From Corallococcus sp. NCRR (GTDB lineage: Bacteria; Myxococcota; Myxococcia; Myxococcales; Myxococcaceae), in contig NZ_CP114039.1 in assembly GCF_026965535.1 (NCBI RefSeq), forward strand, positions 8,291,461 to 8,355,460: 64,000 bases of DNA. Direction: 5' to 3'. Below, piece by piece: positions 44,084-53,220 of the stretch (position 1 is its first letter; each line of letters starts with the position of its first letter). Both the position numbers and the translations under genes were made by a program. The notes under the pieces are model-generated. The model searched no databases. It was not told where the DNA came from and saw only the letters and a program-made list of their open reading frames with translations.

Positions 44084-44148
44084 GGGTGGGACTTCTAGCA
44101 CTGGCGCGGCGGTGCGGGGGTAAGCCAGCGTGTGGTAGGCCAGGGAGC

Positions 44149-45261
44149 GTGCCTTCTGTCCTGCTCGACTTGAGAATGGTGCGCGGTCAGCTCCACGGCA
44201 TCGCGAGGTACGCGCTGGAGCTGGCGCGCCGTCTGCCCGCCCTGGCCACGGACCTGGAGTTCTCCGCGCTGGTGCCAGCGAAGGGGCTGCCGGACGACCT
44301 GGGAGAGCTGACGCCGAGGATTCCGCTGCACCGCTCCAGGGCTGGCTACCTGTCACCGACGGAGCAGCCGTTGTTGGCATACGAGCTGACGAAGCTGAAG
44401 CCGGACCTGTTCCACGCGACGTCGTTCTCGTTGCCGCTGTTCTGGCCGGGCAAGCTGGTGGGGACGTTGCACGACGCGAACCACCTGGCGCTGGCGGACC
44501 AGTACACGCCGGTGCAAGCCATCTATTACAAGGCCGTGGTGGGCCCACGGGCGCGGTTGGCCACGGCGTTGATCACCGTGTCTGACTTCTCCCGGGAGGA
44601 GCTGGGGAAGTACCTGAAGATGTCGCCGTACCGGTTCCAGGTGATCCACAACGGTGTGGATGAGCGGTTCCAGCCCCCCACTGCGAGCGAGGCGAAGGCG
44701 TTCCGGGACCGGCATGAGTTGCCGGAGCGGTACATCGCGGTGGTGGGCAACGCGAAGCCGTTCAAGAACCTGGCGATGCTGGCGAAGTTCGCGCCGGAGC
44801 TACCGGTGCCCCTGGTGCTGCTCGCGGGCAAGGGAGCGGTGGCGCATGAAGTGGGCCTGCACGAGAACGTCATCGACCTGGAGCAACTGCCTGAGTCGGA
44901 GATGCCGTTGTTTTATGGAGCGGCATCCATGCTGCTGTTGCCATCGCGCTACGAAGGCTTCGGCCTGCCCGCGCTGGAGGCCATGGCATCAGGCTGTCCG
45001 GTCATCGCCGCGGACACCACGGCCCTTCCCGAGGTTGTTGGCGATGCGGCGCTTCGGCTGGAGCCGACGGAGGCCTCCATGTGGAAGGAGGCCTCCTTGC
45101 GACTGTTGCGCGACGACGCCCTCCGCCAGGAGCTGATGGATTTGGGCAGAGGGAGGGCCGCGCGTTTCACCTGGGACGCCTGTGCCTTGCGGACCTTGGG
45201 GGTGTTTCGCAGGGCCCTCGAGGGAGCGAATTCACCCCGGCAGGGCGGGCCACCGGCTTAA
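44149..45261 (+). CDS. GT4 family glycosyltransferase
   Basis: A 370-residue GT-B glycosyltransferase. VVRG-like entry MVRGQLHGIARYALELARRLP at the N terminus, FHATSFSLPLFWPGKLVGTLHD in the acceptor domain, IHNGVDERFQPP, YIAVVGNAKPFKNL, and the donor motif LLPSRYEGFGLPALEAMASGCPVIAA are clear. The GTG at 44149 follows AGGGAG. It is divergent from the preceding glycosyltransferase and probably part of the same polysaccharide pathway. Its stop codon and that of the convergent lipoprotein gene share TTAA (45258-45261). Confidence 0.92.
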   Translation: MPSVLLDLRMVRGQLHGIARYALELARRLPALATDLEFSALVPAKGLPDDLGELTPRIPLHRSRAGYLSPTEQPLLAYELTKLKPDLFHATSFSLPLFWPGKLVGTLHDANHLALADQYTPVQAIYYKAVVGPRARLATALITVSDFSREELGKYLKMSPYRFQVIHNGVDERFQPPTASEAKAFRDRHELPERYIAVVGNAKPFKNLAMLAKFAPELPVPLVLLAGKGAVAHEVGLHENVIDLEQLPESEMPLFYGAASMLLLPSRYEGFGLPALEAMASGCPVIAADTTALPEVVGDAALRLEPTEASMWKEASLRLLRDDALRQELMDLGRGRAARFTWDACALRTLGVFRRALEGANSPRQGGPPA

Positions 45262-45803
45262 AGATAGCTCAAATCAAAAGTGCATTCCAGCTCACTGCCA
45301 TCGTCATATCGATAGACGAAGCGACCCTGCGCGTCAGCGGTATCCACGTGTTCAAGGGTCAAGGTCGCGGACTTTGGCGGCCCGGGTTCAAAATACTCCT
45401 CAACCGAGTTGTCATTGGTTGAGACGACATGGGGCGTCCATTCATCCGCGCCTTTGAAATTCTCGTCCGGCCCCCTCTCCGCCTGAGGATCCGGAACCCA
45501 GTCGTATGACTCCGAGGAGTCAATCCTCGGGTCTCCGCGGAACTTGATATCCACGCCCATAGCACGGATGCCCCTGTCGTTGAGCGAATCCGTGACATAC
45601 GTCAAACGGAAGTAGGTCCACTTGTTGCCGTATCGATCCGTATTCGACCGGGCGAGCGAACTCGAGTCGGAATCCAGAGGCCAATTGATGGACTGTCCGA
45701 GGTGAGTTCCTTGACACGCCCCCTCGTGGGACGGCCCACAGCCAACAACAAATGTGGCACAGCACGACAGCAGCAGCGCAAGACGCGACGATGACGGGAG
45801 CAT
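45258..45803 (-). CDS. lipoprotein of unknown function
   Basis: A 181-residue lipoprotein with a signal ending FVVGC (Cys22). The mature protein is polar and probably beta-rich, with two Cys (GACQGTHLG and ELECTFDLSYL) that may pair. A charged middle section reads DPQAERGPDENFKGADEW. No family is recognised. Base composition is somewhat lower in GC than its neighbours, which may indicate later arrival. It is convergent with the glycosyltransferase and divergent from the patatin gene. Confidence 0.7.
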   Translation of the reverse strand: MLPSSSRLALLLSCCATFVVGCGPSHEGACQGTHLGQSINWPLDSDSSSLARSNTDRYGNKWTYFRLTYVTDSLNDRGIRAMGVDIKFRGDPRIDSSESYDWVPDPQAERGPDENFKGADEWTPHVVSTNDNSVEEYFEPGPPKSATLTLEHVDTADAQGRFVYRYDDGSELECTFDLSYL

Positions 45804-45830
45804 GCGTTCCAGTCTAGACCGGGCCTGGAC

Positions 45831-48173
45831 ATGGCCCAAGTCATCCCCGAAATGCAGTCCACGCGAAGTCCCGCGACTTCGATCCTCCGCGATGGCGTGT
45901 TCCTGGTGGCGCGTGTCCTCGCCGGAGCGCTGCTCTTGCTCGCATCGAACGCGAGCGCGCAGGCATCCCCCCTGGTCCAGACCGCGGGGCCGAAGGCCGT
46001 CTCCCTCACCGTCAGTGGCGGCGTATCGCTGGGCACGTACGAGGCAGGGTTCCTGTACTACGCGGGGACGTCCTCCCAGGGCGAGCGCGCCGTGGACCTG
46101 CGGCTCGTGACGGGCGCATCCGCGGGGAGCCTCAATGCCCTGCTGGCGATCATGGCGACCTGTGGCGTGGATGCGTCCACACCAGGCCAATCCCTGTTCT
46201 GGGACATCTGGGTTCCCATCGGGTTCAACGACCTCTTCGTCCCGACATCGACGACGCCGCTCGGTGTCCTCTCGCGGGAGGCGCTGGAACGGCGTGCCTC
46301 CCATGTCGAACAGGCCTGGAGCCGAGGCCTGGACCGATCCTGCGACGTGGTGCTCGGGGTTTCGACGACGCGCCTTTCGCCTCGTGCCCTTCAGGCCGCG
46401 AACGGACGGCTCGACCTGCCTCGACTCGAGGAGAAGTTCGCCATCCGCATTCAGGGACGCGGGCCCGGACGCCCTCCTCGTGCGACGAACTACACCACGC
46501 GCGAGGGCCGCCGGCTGGAGCTGCTGCTCGAAACGGACGACCAAGGGGAGATTCCCTTCGCGAACCTGCGCGAATTGCTGCTCGCGTCCATGTCCTTCCC
46601 CATCGCGTTCCCGCCCCAGCCCCTGCGGACCTGCGCGCCGAAGGCCTCCGCGAAGCCTGGGGTCTGCCGGCCTTCGGAGGCGCAGCGAGAGTTCTTCATC
46701 GACGGTGGCGTCTTCGACAACACGCCCCTGCGTCTGGCCGTGGGGCTCGCCCGTGATGGCCTTCGCGAAACCACGGACGGCAAGCTGGAGTGGCGACCGA
46801 TTCCACAACCCGACACGCGCACGACGCCTCCCGGTATCGCGTTCGCCTTCCTCGACCCGGATGCGACGGAGTACCCCATCGCGCCTCCTCAGGAGGGCAC
46901 CAGACCAGTCTCGCTGCCGGGCACACTCGCGGAGCTCCTGGCGGCTTTCGTGGACACGGCGCGGTCCAAGGAGCTGGCCATGCTGCTGGAGGAAGAGCCG
47001 GAGATCGCCAAGCGACTCACCCTTCCCCGCCGGCACTTCCCCGCGGCCGGTGCGCCTCTCTTCGCGTTCCTGGGCTTCTTCGAAAAGAGCTTCCGTGTCT
47101 TCGACTTCTACCTGGGCATGTATGACGCCCGGAGGATGATGGATGACGCGTTCCGTGAAGGCCGAACGCAGGCAGAGCGGCCTCGCGCTGCGGCGATGGA
47201 TGGCATTGGCGGATGGCAGCCCTTCGCCTGCATGAGCGCCGTCTATGACTCGTTGCCGAGCGCGGAGCAGGTGTGTCAGGGCGAAGCGCTGGAGGACTTC
47301 CGGGCGCTGCTGCAGATGTCCTTGGACCAGCTCTACGACGCATGCAGTAGGTCCGCCGGGACTTTTCCCCCTGGAACCTGGCGCAACGCGCACTGTGACC
47401 GCGCCATCGCGGGCCAGCCACCGCCCCATGTCCCGGGCCTCCAGCCCAACGCATGGCCGGACTGGAAGCAGGGCAAGGAAGAGTCGGAGTTGGCGTATTC
47501 GATGCGCCTCCTGGGGGCCTATGGCTTCGGGTTCCAGGACCTGGGCGTACCCAAGGGCCAAGGAGACCAGGCCGTCCTGCGCATCCGCCATGCACTCGGG
47601 ACTGCTGCCCACCGGCTCGCTGCGGTGCAACCCGCCGCGGACAAGCCCACGGTCCGTTTCGCCAGCAAGCTCGCGGTGGACAGCATCAGCTACGAGCCCC
47701 AGCGCCTGTCGCTGCACATCACGATGGGGCCCACGGAGAGCGAGCTGGGCTTGAGCGTCGGGGCCTCCGAGACTCCTCTGTCGTCTGGGCTCCGGTTCGC
47801 GGGAGCACTCGGGTTCCGGGGACTTGAGGACGTTCTCTCCTCCGGTAGCAACAGCGATCCCTTTGGCGTGATCGTCGTGGGAGGACTGGAGTTCCAGCCC
47901 CGCGCGGAGCAGACCTTCCTCTCGCAAAGCCGTCTCGCGCTTCGAGCAGGCTGGTTGTTCAGCGCGAAGGACGGCTATGGAACAAGCCTCTGCACGAACC
48001 GAGGCGCCAGCCACGTGACCGCGTGCTCACGGCCTGTCGTCCAGGGGCTCGTGGGCATCACCTTCCTGGAGTTCCTCCGGGCCCAGGTGGTCGGCGAGTG
48101 GTACCCGGGAAGTAGCTCCCGGAAGACGCTCTGGTCCGTGGCCCCGGGCATTGGCCTGGAAATTGGACTCTGA
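45831..48173 (+). CDS. exported patatin-like phospholipase
   Basis: A 780-residue protein. After a signal peptide (VARVLAGALLLLASNASA) the patatin domain shows SGGVSLGTYEAGF (oxyanion loop), GASAGSLNAL (GxSxG nucleophile) and FFIDGGVFDNTPL (catalytic Asp). It should cleave acyl esters of phospholipids. The middle part is unrecognised and has several Cys. The last 150 residues alternate hydrophobic and polar residues (LRFAGALGFRG, FGVIVVGGLEFQP, SVAPGIGLEIGL), like membrane beta-strands, although no POTRA domain is evident. The ATG at 45831 lacks a good ribosome binding site; 45852 is an alternative. Confidence 0.85.
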   Translation: MAQVIPEMQSTRSPATSILRDGVFLVARVLAGALLLLASNASAQASPLVQTAGPKAVSLTVSGGVSLGTYEAGFLYYAGTSSQGERAVDLRLVTGASAGSLNALLAIMATCGVDASTPGQSLFWDIWVPIGFNDLFVPTSTTPLGVLSREALERRASHVEQAWSRGLDRSCDVVLGVSTTRLSPRALQAANGRLDLPRLEEKFAIRIQGRGPGRPPRATNYTTREGRRLELLLETDDQGEIPFANLRELLLASMSFPIAFPPQPLRTCAPKASAKPGVCRPSEAQREFFIDGGVFDNTPLRLAVGLARDGLRETTDGKLEWRPIPQPDTRTTPPGIAFAFLDPDATEYPIAPPQEGTRPVSLPGTLAELLAAFVDTARSKELAMLLEEEPEIAKRLTLPRRHFPAAGAPLFAFLGFFEKSFRVFDFYLGMYDARRMMDDAFREGRTQAERPRAAAMDGIGGWQPFACMSAVYDSLPSAEQVCQGEALEDFRALLQMSLDQLYDACSRSAGTFPPGTWRNAHCDRAIAGQPPPHVPGLQPNAWPDWKQGKEESELAYSMRLLGAYGFGFQDLGVPKGQGDQAVLRIRHALGTAAHRLAAVQPAADKPTVRFASKLAVDSISYEPQRLSLHITMGPTESELGLSVGASETPLSSGLRFAGALGFRGLEDVLSSGSNSDPFGVIVVGGLEFQPRAEQTFLSQSRLALRAGWLFSAKDGYGTSLCTNRGASHVTACSRPVVQGLVGITFLEFLRAQVVGEWYPGSSSRKTLWSVAPGIGLEIGL

Positions 48174-48221
48174 CGGGGGCTCTCTGCGATCCGTGACGCG
48201 GGTCGAAAGTCACCTACATTC

Positions 48222-49352
48222 ATGATCTCCATTCGCTCCATCGCTCTCTCAATCGTCGCCGTGCTTGGCCTCTTTGCTGCCTGCAGTGACGACCCCTCCA
48301 ATCCCCCAGGTGGAACACCCGATGCGTCCGTGCAGGACGCATCCGTCCCCGATGCGTCCGTGGAGGACGCATCCACTCCAGAGATGTGCACGGACGCTGG
48401 CACCACGCAGTGTGGCGACACCTGCGTCAGCACCGACAGTGATCCGGCTCACTGTGGCGGGTGCGGTCAGGCTTGCACGAGCACCGAGGCCTGTGAGGCC
48501 GGCGCCTGCGTCGCGGTCTGTCGGATCGACGGACAGCAGTTCGCGGCTGGGGCGGTGAATCCGGCGAACGCGTGCGAGCAGTGCGTGCCTGAGATGTCCG
48601 CGACCACCTGGACACTGCTCGCGGACGGGACGACCTGCGGCACGGGTCAACTCTGCTCGGCGGGCGCATGCAGCCCCCAGTGCCTCATCAACGGCACGTT
48701 CTACGACGAGGGCACGCCGAATCCGACGAACGCCTGTGAGGTCTGCACGCCCGCGACGTCAACGACGGCGTGGTCGCCGCGCGAGGCCCTTCCCCTGCTG
48801 GTCGGCGGCACCGACATCGTGGCGCAGGGCTGGACGACGTACACACAGGGGCCGAACACGCTCACGTATGGCGAGGACTACGTGCGCCTCGCGACGTCGA
48901 CGAACAGCGGTGCCAATTCGGGCGGGCAGTTGCTCCTCGCGAAGACGAACGCACTCGACCCGACGCAGCCGTTCACGCTCCGCGTGACAATGCAGGTCGA
49001 GTCGGTGAGCAGGCACAACCAGCTCGACAGCGGCGCGGCCATCTTGGGGAGCATCACCGGTTCGGTCGGCAACCAGACGGATCGCTCGCAGATGATCTAC
49101 CTGGACAGCGCGGCGATTGGCTGGGCGGATGACACGCAGTCCTCGGCGTTCGCCGTGACCGATGGTGCGTACCACGTCTACGAGCTCGCGGTGGATGCCG
49201 CCAAGGTGGCGACGCTGAGCGTCGACGGTGTCGCGAAGCTCACGCGGAACAACTTCGTGACGAACGGCACCATCGCCATCGGAGATCAGACCAACGATGC
49301 GAACGTCGACGGCGTGGTTCGGATCAAGTCGGTCGAAAAGCTCTGCCAGTGA
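48222..49352 (+). CDS. Cys-rich lipoprotein with DASV repeats and LamG-like C terminus
   Basis: A 376-residue lipoprotein (lipobox LFAAC, Cys21). A linker DASVQDASVPDASVEDAST is followed by Cys-rich modules (CGDTCVSTDSDPAHCGGCG, CTSTEACEAGACV, NACEQCVPEM, NACEVCTP), with at least 16 Cys in about 150 residues. The final 170 residues are Cys-poor and beta-rich, with HVYELAVDAAKVATLSVDG recalling concanavalin/LamG-like sandwich domains. Such arrangements are common in myxobacterial surface lipoproteins. It starts 48 bases after the patatin gene. Function unknown; carbohydrate or surface binding is plausible. Confidence 0.75.
   Translation: MISIRSIALSIVAVLGLFAACSDDPSNPPGGTPDASVQDASVPDASVEDASTPEMCTDAGTTQCGDTCVSTDSDPAHCGGCGQACTSTEACEAGACVAVCRIDGQQFAAGAVNPANACEQCVPEMSATTWTLLADGTTCGTGQLCSAGACSPQCLINGTFYDEGTPNPTNACEVCTPATSTTAWSPREALPLLVGGTDIVAQGWTTYTQGPNTLTYGEDYVRLATSTNSGANSGGQLLLAKTNALDPTQPFTLRVTMQVESVSRHNQLDSGAAILGSITGSVGNQTDRSQMIYLDSAAIGWADDTQSSAFAVTDGAYHVYELAVDAAKVATLSVDGVAKLTRNNFVTNGTIAIGDQTNDANVDGVVRIKSVEKLCQ
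48321..48373. repeat. two tandem perfect hairpins in the DASV linker
   Basis: GATGCGTCC (48321-48329) pairs with GGACGCATC (48335-48343), and the same pair recurs at 48351-48359 and 48365-48373. Each stem is 9 bp with a 5-base loop. The repeat period is 30 bases. It arises because Asp-Ala-Ser is coded alternately as GAT GCG TCC and GAC GCA TCC. Confidence 0.8.
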
Positions 49353-49358
49353 CGCGCC

Positions 49359-49390
49359 CCCTGTCCCCATTCATGGGAATGGGGACAGGG
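49359..49390. terminator. strong bidirectional terminator
   Basis: CCCTGTCCCCATTC and GAATGGGGACAGGG form a perfect 14-bp stem with a 4-base loop, placed between the convergent lipoprotein (stop 49352) and acetyltransferase (stop 49391) genes. Confidence 0.8.
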
Positions 49391-50260
49391 TCACGTGTGG
49401 GCCATGATCGGGAACCGGTGGGCCTCCGGTGAGAGCCGGAGGCTCCGCACGAACAGGTCGGCCTCCGTATCCTCACCGGCCTCCACGGCGCCGGGCCAGT
49501 ACCGCTCCGGAGTGAAACCGAAGCGGATGGCCCGGATGGGCCGGTCAATCAACCGGGGGATCCAGGCCCGCAGGTCGAAGGGCTCCCGCGCGAAGACATC
49601 GTCGAGGTAGAGCGTGTCTCCCTCGACGCCCGCGAACACCCAGGCGTCCGAGCCCAGTTGACGCAGGGGCCTCGCGAAGCCGTTGGCCACGGGCCAGCTC
49701 GCCACCGTTGCGTAGCCACGCGCTCCGAAGCGTTCGGTTGACGGAAGCCCCTCGCTGGAGAGCGCGGCGAGTCCCGCACGCACCTTCGCATCATCCACGT
49801 TGAGCATGGGCGCGGGCGGACCTTCCGGCACGGCATCATACGTGGCTGCGAACAGCGTCTGCCTTTGAGGCTGGAACCCGAAGCGCGGGTAGAACTGGCG
49901 CACGGTGGGGTTGGCGAAGAGCAGCACGGGCGCATCCCCGCATGCGTCCAGCGCGGCGTTCATGACCACCCGTGCCAGTCCCCTCCCACGATGCGACGGC
50001 ACACAGCCCACGGCGCCCAGTTGGTAGGCCGTCACCTCGCGTCCCTCCAGCAGCAGGCGCATCCGCATCACGGAGGTATTGGCCACCACGCGTCCGGCCT
50101 CCAGCAGGGTGAACGCGCGATAGTCGTCGTTCCACTCGCCCCATGCACGCCAACGACGGAAATCCGCGCGACGGAATACCTGGGGCACGTAGTCACAGAA
50201 GAGTTCCTGCGACTTGACGTCGCGTGCTCCGACTTCGGTGACCGCAATGGGTTCCATCAT
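49391..50260 (-). CDS. GNAT family N-acetyltransferase (Eis-like layout)
   Basis: A 289-residue acetyltransferase. The acetyl-CoA site is AVGCVPSHRGRGLARVVMNAAL, with the RGRG loop. FANPTVRQFYPRFGFQP follows as expected. An extra C-terminal domain containing a WIPRLIDRP segment makes the layout resemble Eis-type enzymes, but it is shorter. The substrate is unknown. The ATG at 50260 is adopted, though a TTG at 50287 would overlap the upstream O-antigen ligase stop (TTGA) and couple the two genes. Confidence 0.82.
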   Translation of the reverse strand: MMEPIAVTEVGARDVKSQELFCDYVPQVFRRADFRRWRAWGEWNDDYRAFTLLEAGRVVANTSVMRMRLLLEGREVTAYQLGAVGCVPSHRGRGLARVVMNAALDACGDAPVLLFANPTVRQFYPRFGFQPQRQTLFAATYDAVPEGPPAPMLNVDDAKVRAGLAALSSEGLPSTERFGARGYATVASWPVANGFARPLRQLGSDAWVFAGVEGDTLYLDDVFAREPFDLRAWIPRLIDRPIRAIRFGFTPERYWPGAVEAGEDTEADLFVRSLRLSPEAHRFPIMAHT

Positions 50261-50283
50261 GCGCCCCCAGTCAGCCTGAATGC

Positions 50284-51555
50284 TCAATCGGGTTCATGTC
50301 GGAGCGGCGTATTGAACTCGCACAACCCCAAGCCCCAGACCAACATGAACGACAGATGCACGCTGGGGTGGAACGGCAGGTAGTGCACCAGGGCTAGGAC
50401 GTGGAAGCCCACGAAGGACAGCAGCGCTCCCGTGGCCGGGATCGACCCCGCGCGGTGCCTTCGCACCAGGGCCTTCGCCAACAGGAAGTGCATCGTCGCC
50501 AGCAGCACCAGGCCCACGAGCCCCGTCTCCGCCCAGGTCGTCAGCCAGATGTTGTGGGAGTCCGTGGCCAACAGGTCCGTGATGCCCGTCTCCGCCTGCG
50601 TCGCCAGGGCCGCGGGTTTGTGATTGCCGAAGCCCACGCCCACCCAGGTGTGCTCCCGCACCAGCCTCCAGCCCACGGACATCGCCAGCGACCGCTCTCC
50701 GCTGCCGAAGAGGTTGTCCACCGCCTTGCCGAACCGCTCCCGCCACGCGGGCGTCAGCAGCACCAGGCCCACCAGCGCCGCCGCCACGCCCAGCCCGGCC
50801 TGCCTCGCCGTTCCCCGCAGCAACAGCAGCAGCGCCAGCACGCACACGCCCAGCGCCGCTCCCAACGCCGCTCGCGCGAACGCGCCGTAGATGGAGAGCA
50901 GCAGCCCCAGCACCATCACCCCGGCCAGCACCCTCCGCCGCGTCACCTTCGAACGGCCTATCACCGCCAGCGCCGGGCCCAGCACCGCGATGGCCCCGTG
51001 CGCGAACCGCAGCCGGTGGAAGAACAAGCCTCCCGCCGCGTACCTCGGGTTCTCCTCCGTTCCGAAGTTCTCGTGCAGGCGCGACAGGTTCAGCTTCAGG
51101 AACTTCGGCGGCTCCCAGGGCCACTGCACGCGGTGCTGGTAGAAGCCCAGCGCCGCCGCCAGCAGCCAGCCTCCCGCGACGAGGCTCCCCAGCATCAGCC
51201 ACGGCACTCCCAGCGTCCCGATGCACGCGACCGCCGCTCCCGCCACCGTGTCCAGCGCCTGGCCGTACCTCGCGCCCCGGGGCCACTTCGTCGCGGCTCC
51301 CGTCATCAGCGCCACCGCTGGCGACACGAGCTGCCAGACGCTCAGGGCGACGCTCGCCAGCACGAACGCCCTGACGTCCCTCTCCAGGCGCAGCCGCTTC
51401 GTCGCCACCAGCGCCAGGGCCAGCGCCGTGGCCAGGATGGCTCCGGCCTGGAGCACCGCCTCCGCCAGCACCAGCCCCACCGCGTAGAGCCCCAACACCG
51501 CGGCGACCGCCGTCTTCCAGCGCCCTGACTCGACCGTCTTCGTTTCCGTGCCCAT
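50284..51555 (-). CDS. O-antigen ligase family protein (WaaL-like)
   Basis: A 423-residue membrane protein with about ten to twelve hydrophobic segments. It has the ligase-family loop with VGVGFGNHKP and DSHNIWLTTWAETG, where the His is the conserved periplasmic residue. Such proteins attach polysaccharide to lipid A core or polymerise repeat units. The ATG at 51555 begins a protein that matches the family; longer readings run into the divergent MFS gene region. It probably acts with the glycosyltransferases at 41340-45261, 5 kb away. Confidence 0.85.
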   Translation of the reverse strand: MGTETKTVESGRWKTAVAAVLGLYAVGLVLAEAVLQAGAILATALALALVATKRLRLERDVRAFVLASVALSVWQLVSPAVALMTGAATKWPRGARYGQALDTVAGAAVACIGTLGVPWLMLGSLVAGGWLLAAALGFYQHRVQWPWEPPKFLKLNLSRLHENFGTEENPRYAAGGLFFHRLRFAHGAIAVLGPALAVIGRSKVTRRRVLAGVMVLGLLLSIYGAFARAALGAALGVCVLALLLLLRGTARQAGLGVAAALVGLVLLTPAWRERFGKAVDNLFGSGERSLAMSVGWRLVREHTWVGVGFGNHKPAALATQAETGITDLLATDSHNIWLTTWAETGLVGLVLLATMHFLLAKALVRRHRAGSIPATGALLSFVGFHVLALVHYLPFHPSVHLSFMLVWGLGLCEFNTPLRHEPD

Positions 51556-51735
51556 GCCGTGCGCCTCGAACTCGCGAGGCCGGTGGACCCTATCCCACCT
51601 CGTGCTCCCCTGCCCTTCCCGACTGGGCCCGGAATCCCCGGCAATGGCCCCGTCACTCCTTTTCACGCGCTTGACGTTGGCGCTCCGGACGGGCACGCGT
51701 TACCCAGGGGCCTTTCCCGGGTCCCCCCTTCCGAC

Positions 51736-53205
51736 ATGCGCACCACCCATCGACCGTTCACCACCCTGGCCCTGGCGCTGTCCCTCTTCGTGGCCGCGCT
51801 GGAGATGACCGTCGTCTCCACCGCCATGCCCACGGTGGTCAGCGACCTGGGCGGCATCCAGCACTACGCGTGGGTCTTCACCGCGTACATGCTGTCCTCC
51901 ACCATCACCGTCCCCATCTACGGGAAGCTCGCGGACCTCTACGGCCGCAAGCCCATCCTCCTCTTCGGGTCCACGCTGTTCCTGCTGGCGTCCGTGGCGT
52001 GCGGGTTCTCCACGTCGATGAACATGCTCATCGCGTTCCGCGTCCTCCAGGGACTGGGCGCCGGTGCCATGCAGCCCATCGCGATCACCATCATCGGGGA
52101 CATCTACACGCTGGAGCAGCGCGGGAAGGTCCAGGGCGCGTTCAGCGCCGTGTGGGGCATCGCCGGACTCGCGGGCCCGCTCACCGGCGGCCTCATCGTG
52201 AAGTACCTCACGTGGCACTGGATCTTCTTCATCAACATCCCCATCGGCATCGCGTCCATGGTGCTGCTCGTCGCGTTCTTCCACGAGCAGCTCAAGCCCA
52301 AGGTGCGTGTCCGGCTGGACTACGCGGGCGCGGCGCTGCTGTCCTCGGGCGTCGTGGCGCTGTTGTTCGGCGTGCAGGGCTCCGGGCGGACACTGCTCGC
52401 TCTTCCCCTCGCCGCGGTGCTCCTCACCGCGTTCGTGTTCGTGGAGCTGCGCGCCGCCGAGCCCATCATCCCGATGAGCATCTTCAAGATCCCCACCATC
52501 GCCATCTCCAACGTGGCGGGCGCCCTCTTCTCCGCCGCCCAGTTCGGCGCGACCACCTACGTGCCCCTGTACGTGCAGGGCGTGCTCGGTGGCTCCGCCA
52601 CGATGGCGGGCGGGATGATCACCCCCATGATCGTCGGCTGGCCGCTGGCGAGCCTCATCGGCGGCAGGCTCATGGTCCGCACCGGCTTCCGGCCGCTCAT
52701 CGTCGGCGGGCTGGGGCTGGCCTCCATTGGCACCGTGCTGATGGCGCTGCTGCTCAAGCCCGGGGCTTCGATGCTGGTGCCGCAGATCGCCATGGGGTTG
52801 TTTGGCATTGGCCTGGGCTTCGCCGCCATGGCGACCATGGTGGCGGTCCAGACCACGGTGGGCTGGGAGCTGCGTGGCGTGGCCACCGCGAGCAGCATGT
52901 TCTTTCGCACCATCGGCGGGTCGCTGGGCGTGGGCGTGATGGGCGGCGTGCTGGTGAGTCAGCTCATGAAGGACCCCACCGTCCCCGTGAGCGCGGCCAC
53001 GGAGCTGCTCGGCCCCGAGCACGGACGCGGGCTGGCGCCCGCTGTCCTCGATACGCTCGGCGGCGCGCTGAACACCGGGCTGTCCATCAACTTCTGGATC
53101 ATGTGCTCGGCGATGATCGCCGCGTTCGCCGCGGGCCTGTTCTTCCCCAAGGTGAAGCGCGTCACCACGCCCGTGGACATGTCCGACGTCACCGCCTCCC
53201 ACTGA
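51736..53205 (+). CDS. MFS drug transporter, DHA2 (EmrB/QacA) type
   Basis: A 489-residue, 14-helix major facilitator exporter. Motif A appears as GKLADLYGRKP, and motif C-like WGIAGLAGPLTGG supports an antiporter of the 14-helix family. EMTVVSTAMPTVVSDL in helix 1 contains the acidic residue typical of DHA2 pumps. No regulator or adaptor gene adjoins. It is divergent from the O-antigen ligase gene and nearly abuts the convergent ELWxxDGT gene (15-base gap). Substrates unknown. Confidence 0.92.
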   Translation: MRTTHRPFTTLALALSLFVAALEMTVVSTAMPTVVSDLGGIQHYAWVFTAYMLSSTITVPIYGKLADLYGRKPILLFGSTLFLLASVACGFSTSMNMLIAFRVLQGLGAGAMQPIAITIIGDIYTLEQRGKVQGAFSAVWGIAGLAGPLTGGLIVKYLTWHWIFFINIPIGIASMVLLVAFFHEQLKPKVRVRLDYAGAALLSSGVVALLFGVQGSGRTLLALPLAAVLLTAFVFVELRAAEPIIPMSIFKIPTIAISNVAGALFSAAQFGATTYVPLYVQGVLGGSATMAGGMITPMIVGWPLASLIGGRLMVRTGFRPLIVGGLGLASIGTVLMALLLKPGASMLVPQIAMGLFGIGLGFAAMATMVAVQTTVGWELRGVATASSMFFRTIGGSLGVGVMGGVLVSQLMKDPTVPVSAATELLGPEHGRGLAPAVLDTLGGALNTGLSINFWIMCSAMIAAFAAGLFFPKVKRVTTPVDMSDVTASH

Positions 53206-53220
53206 CGCCCGGCGGCCTTG

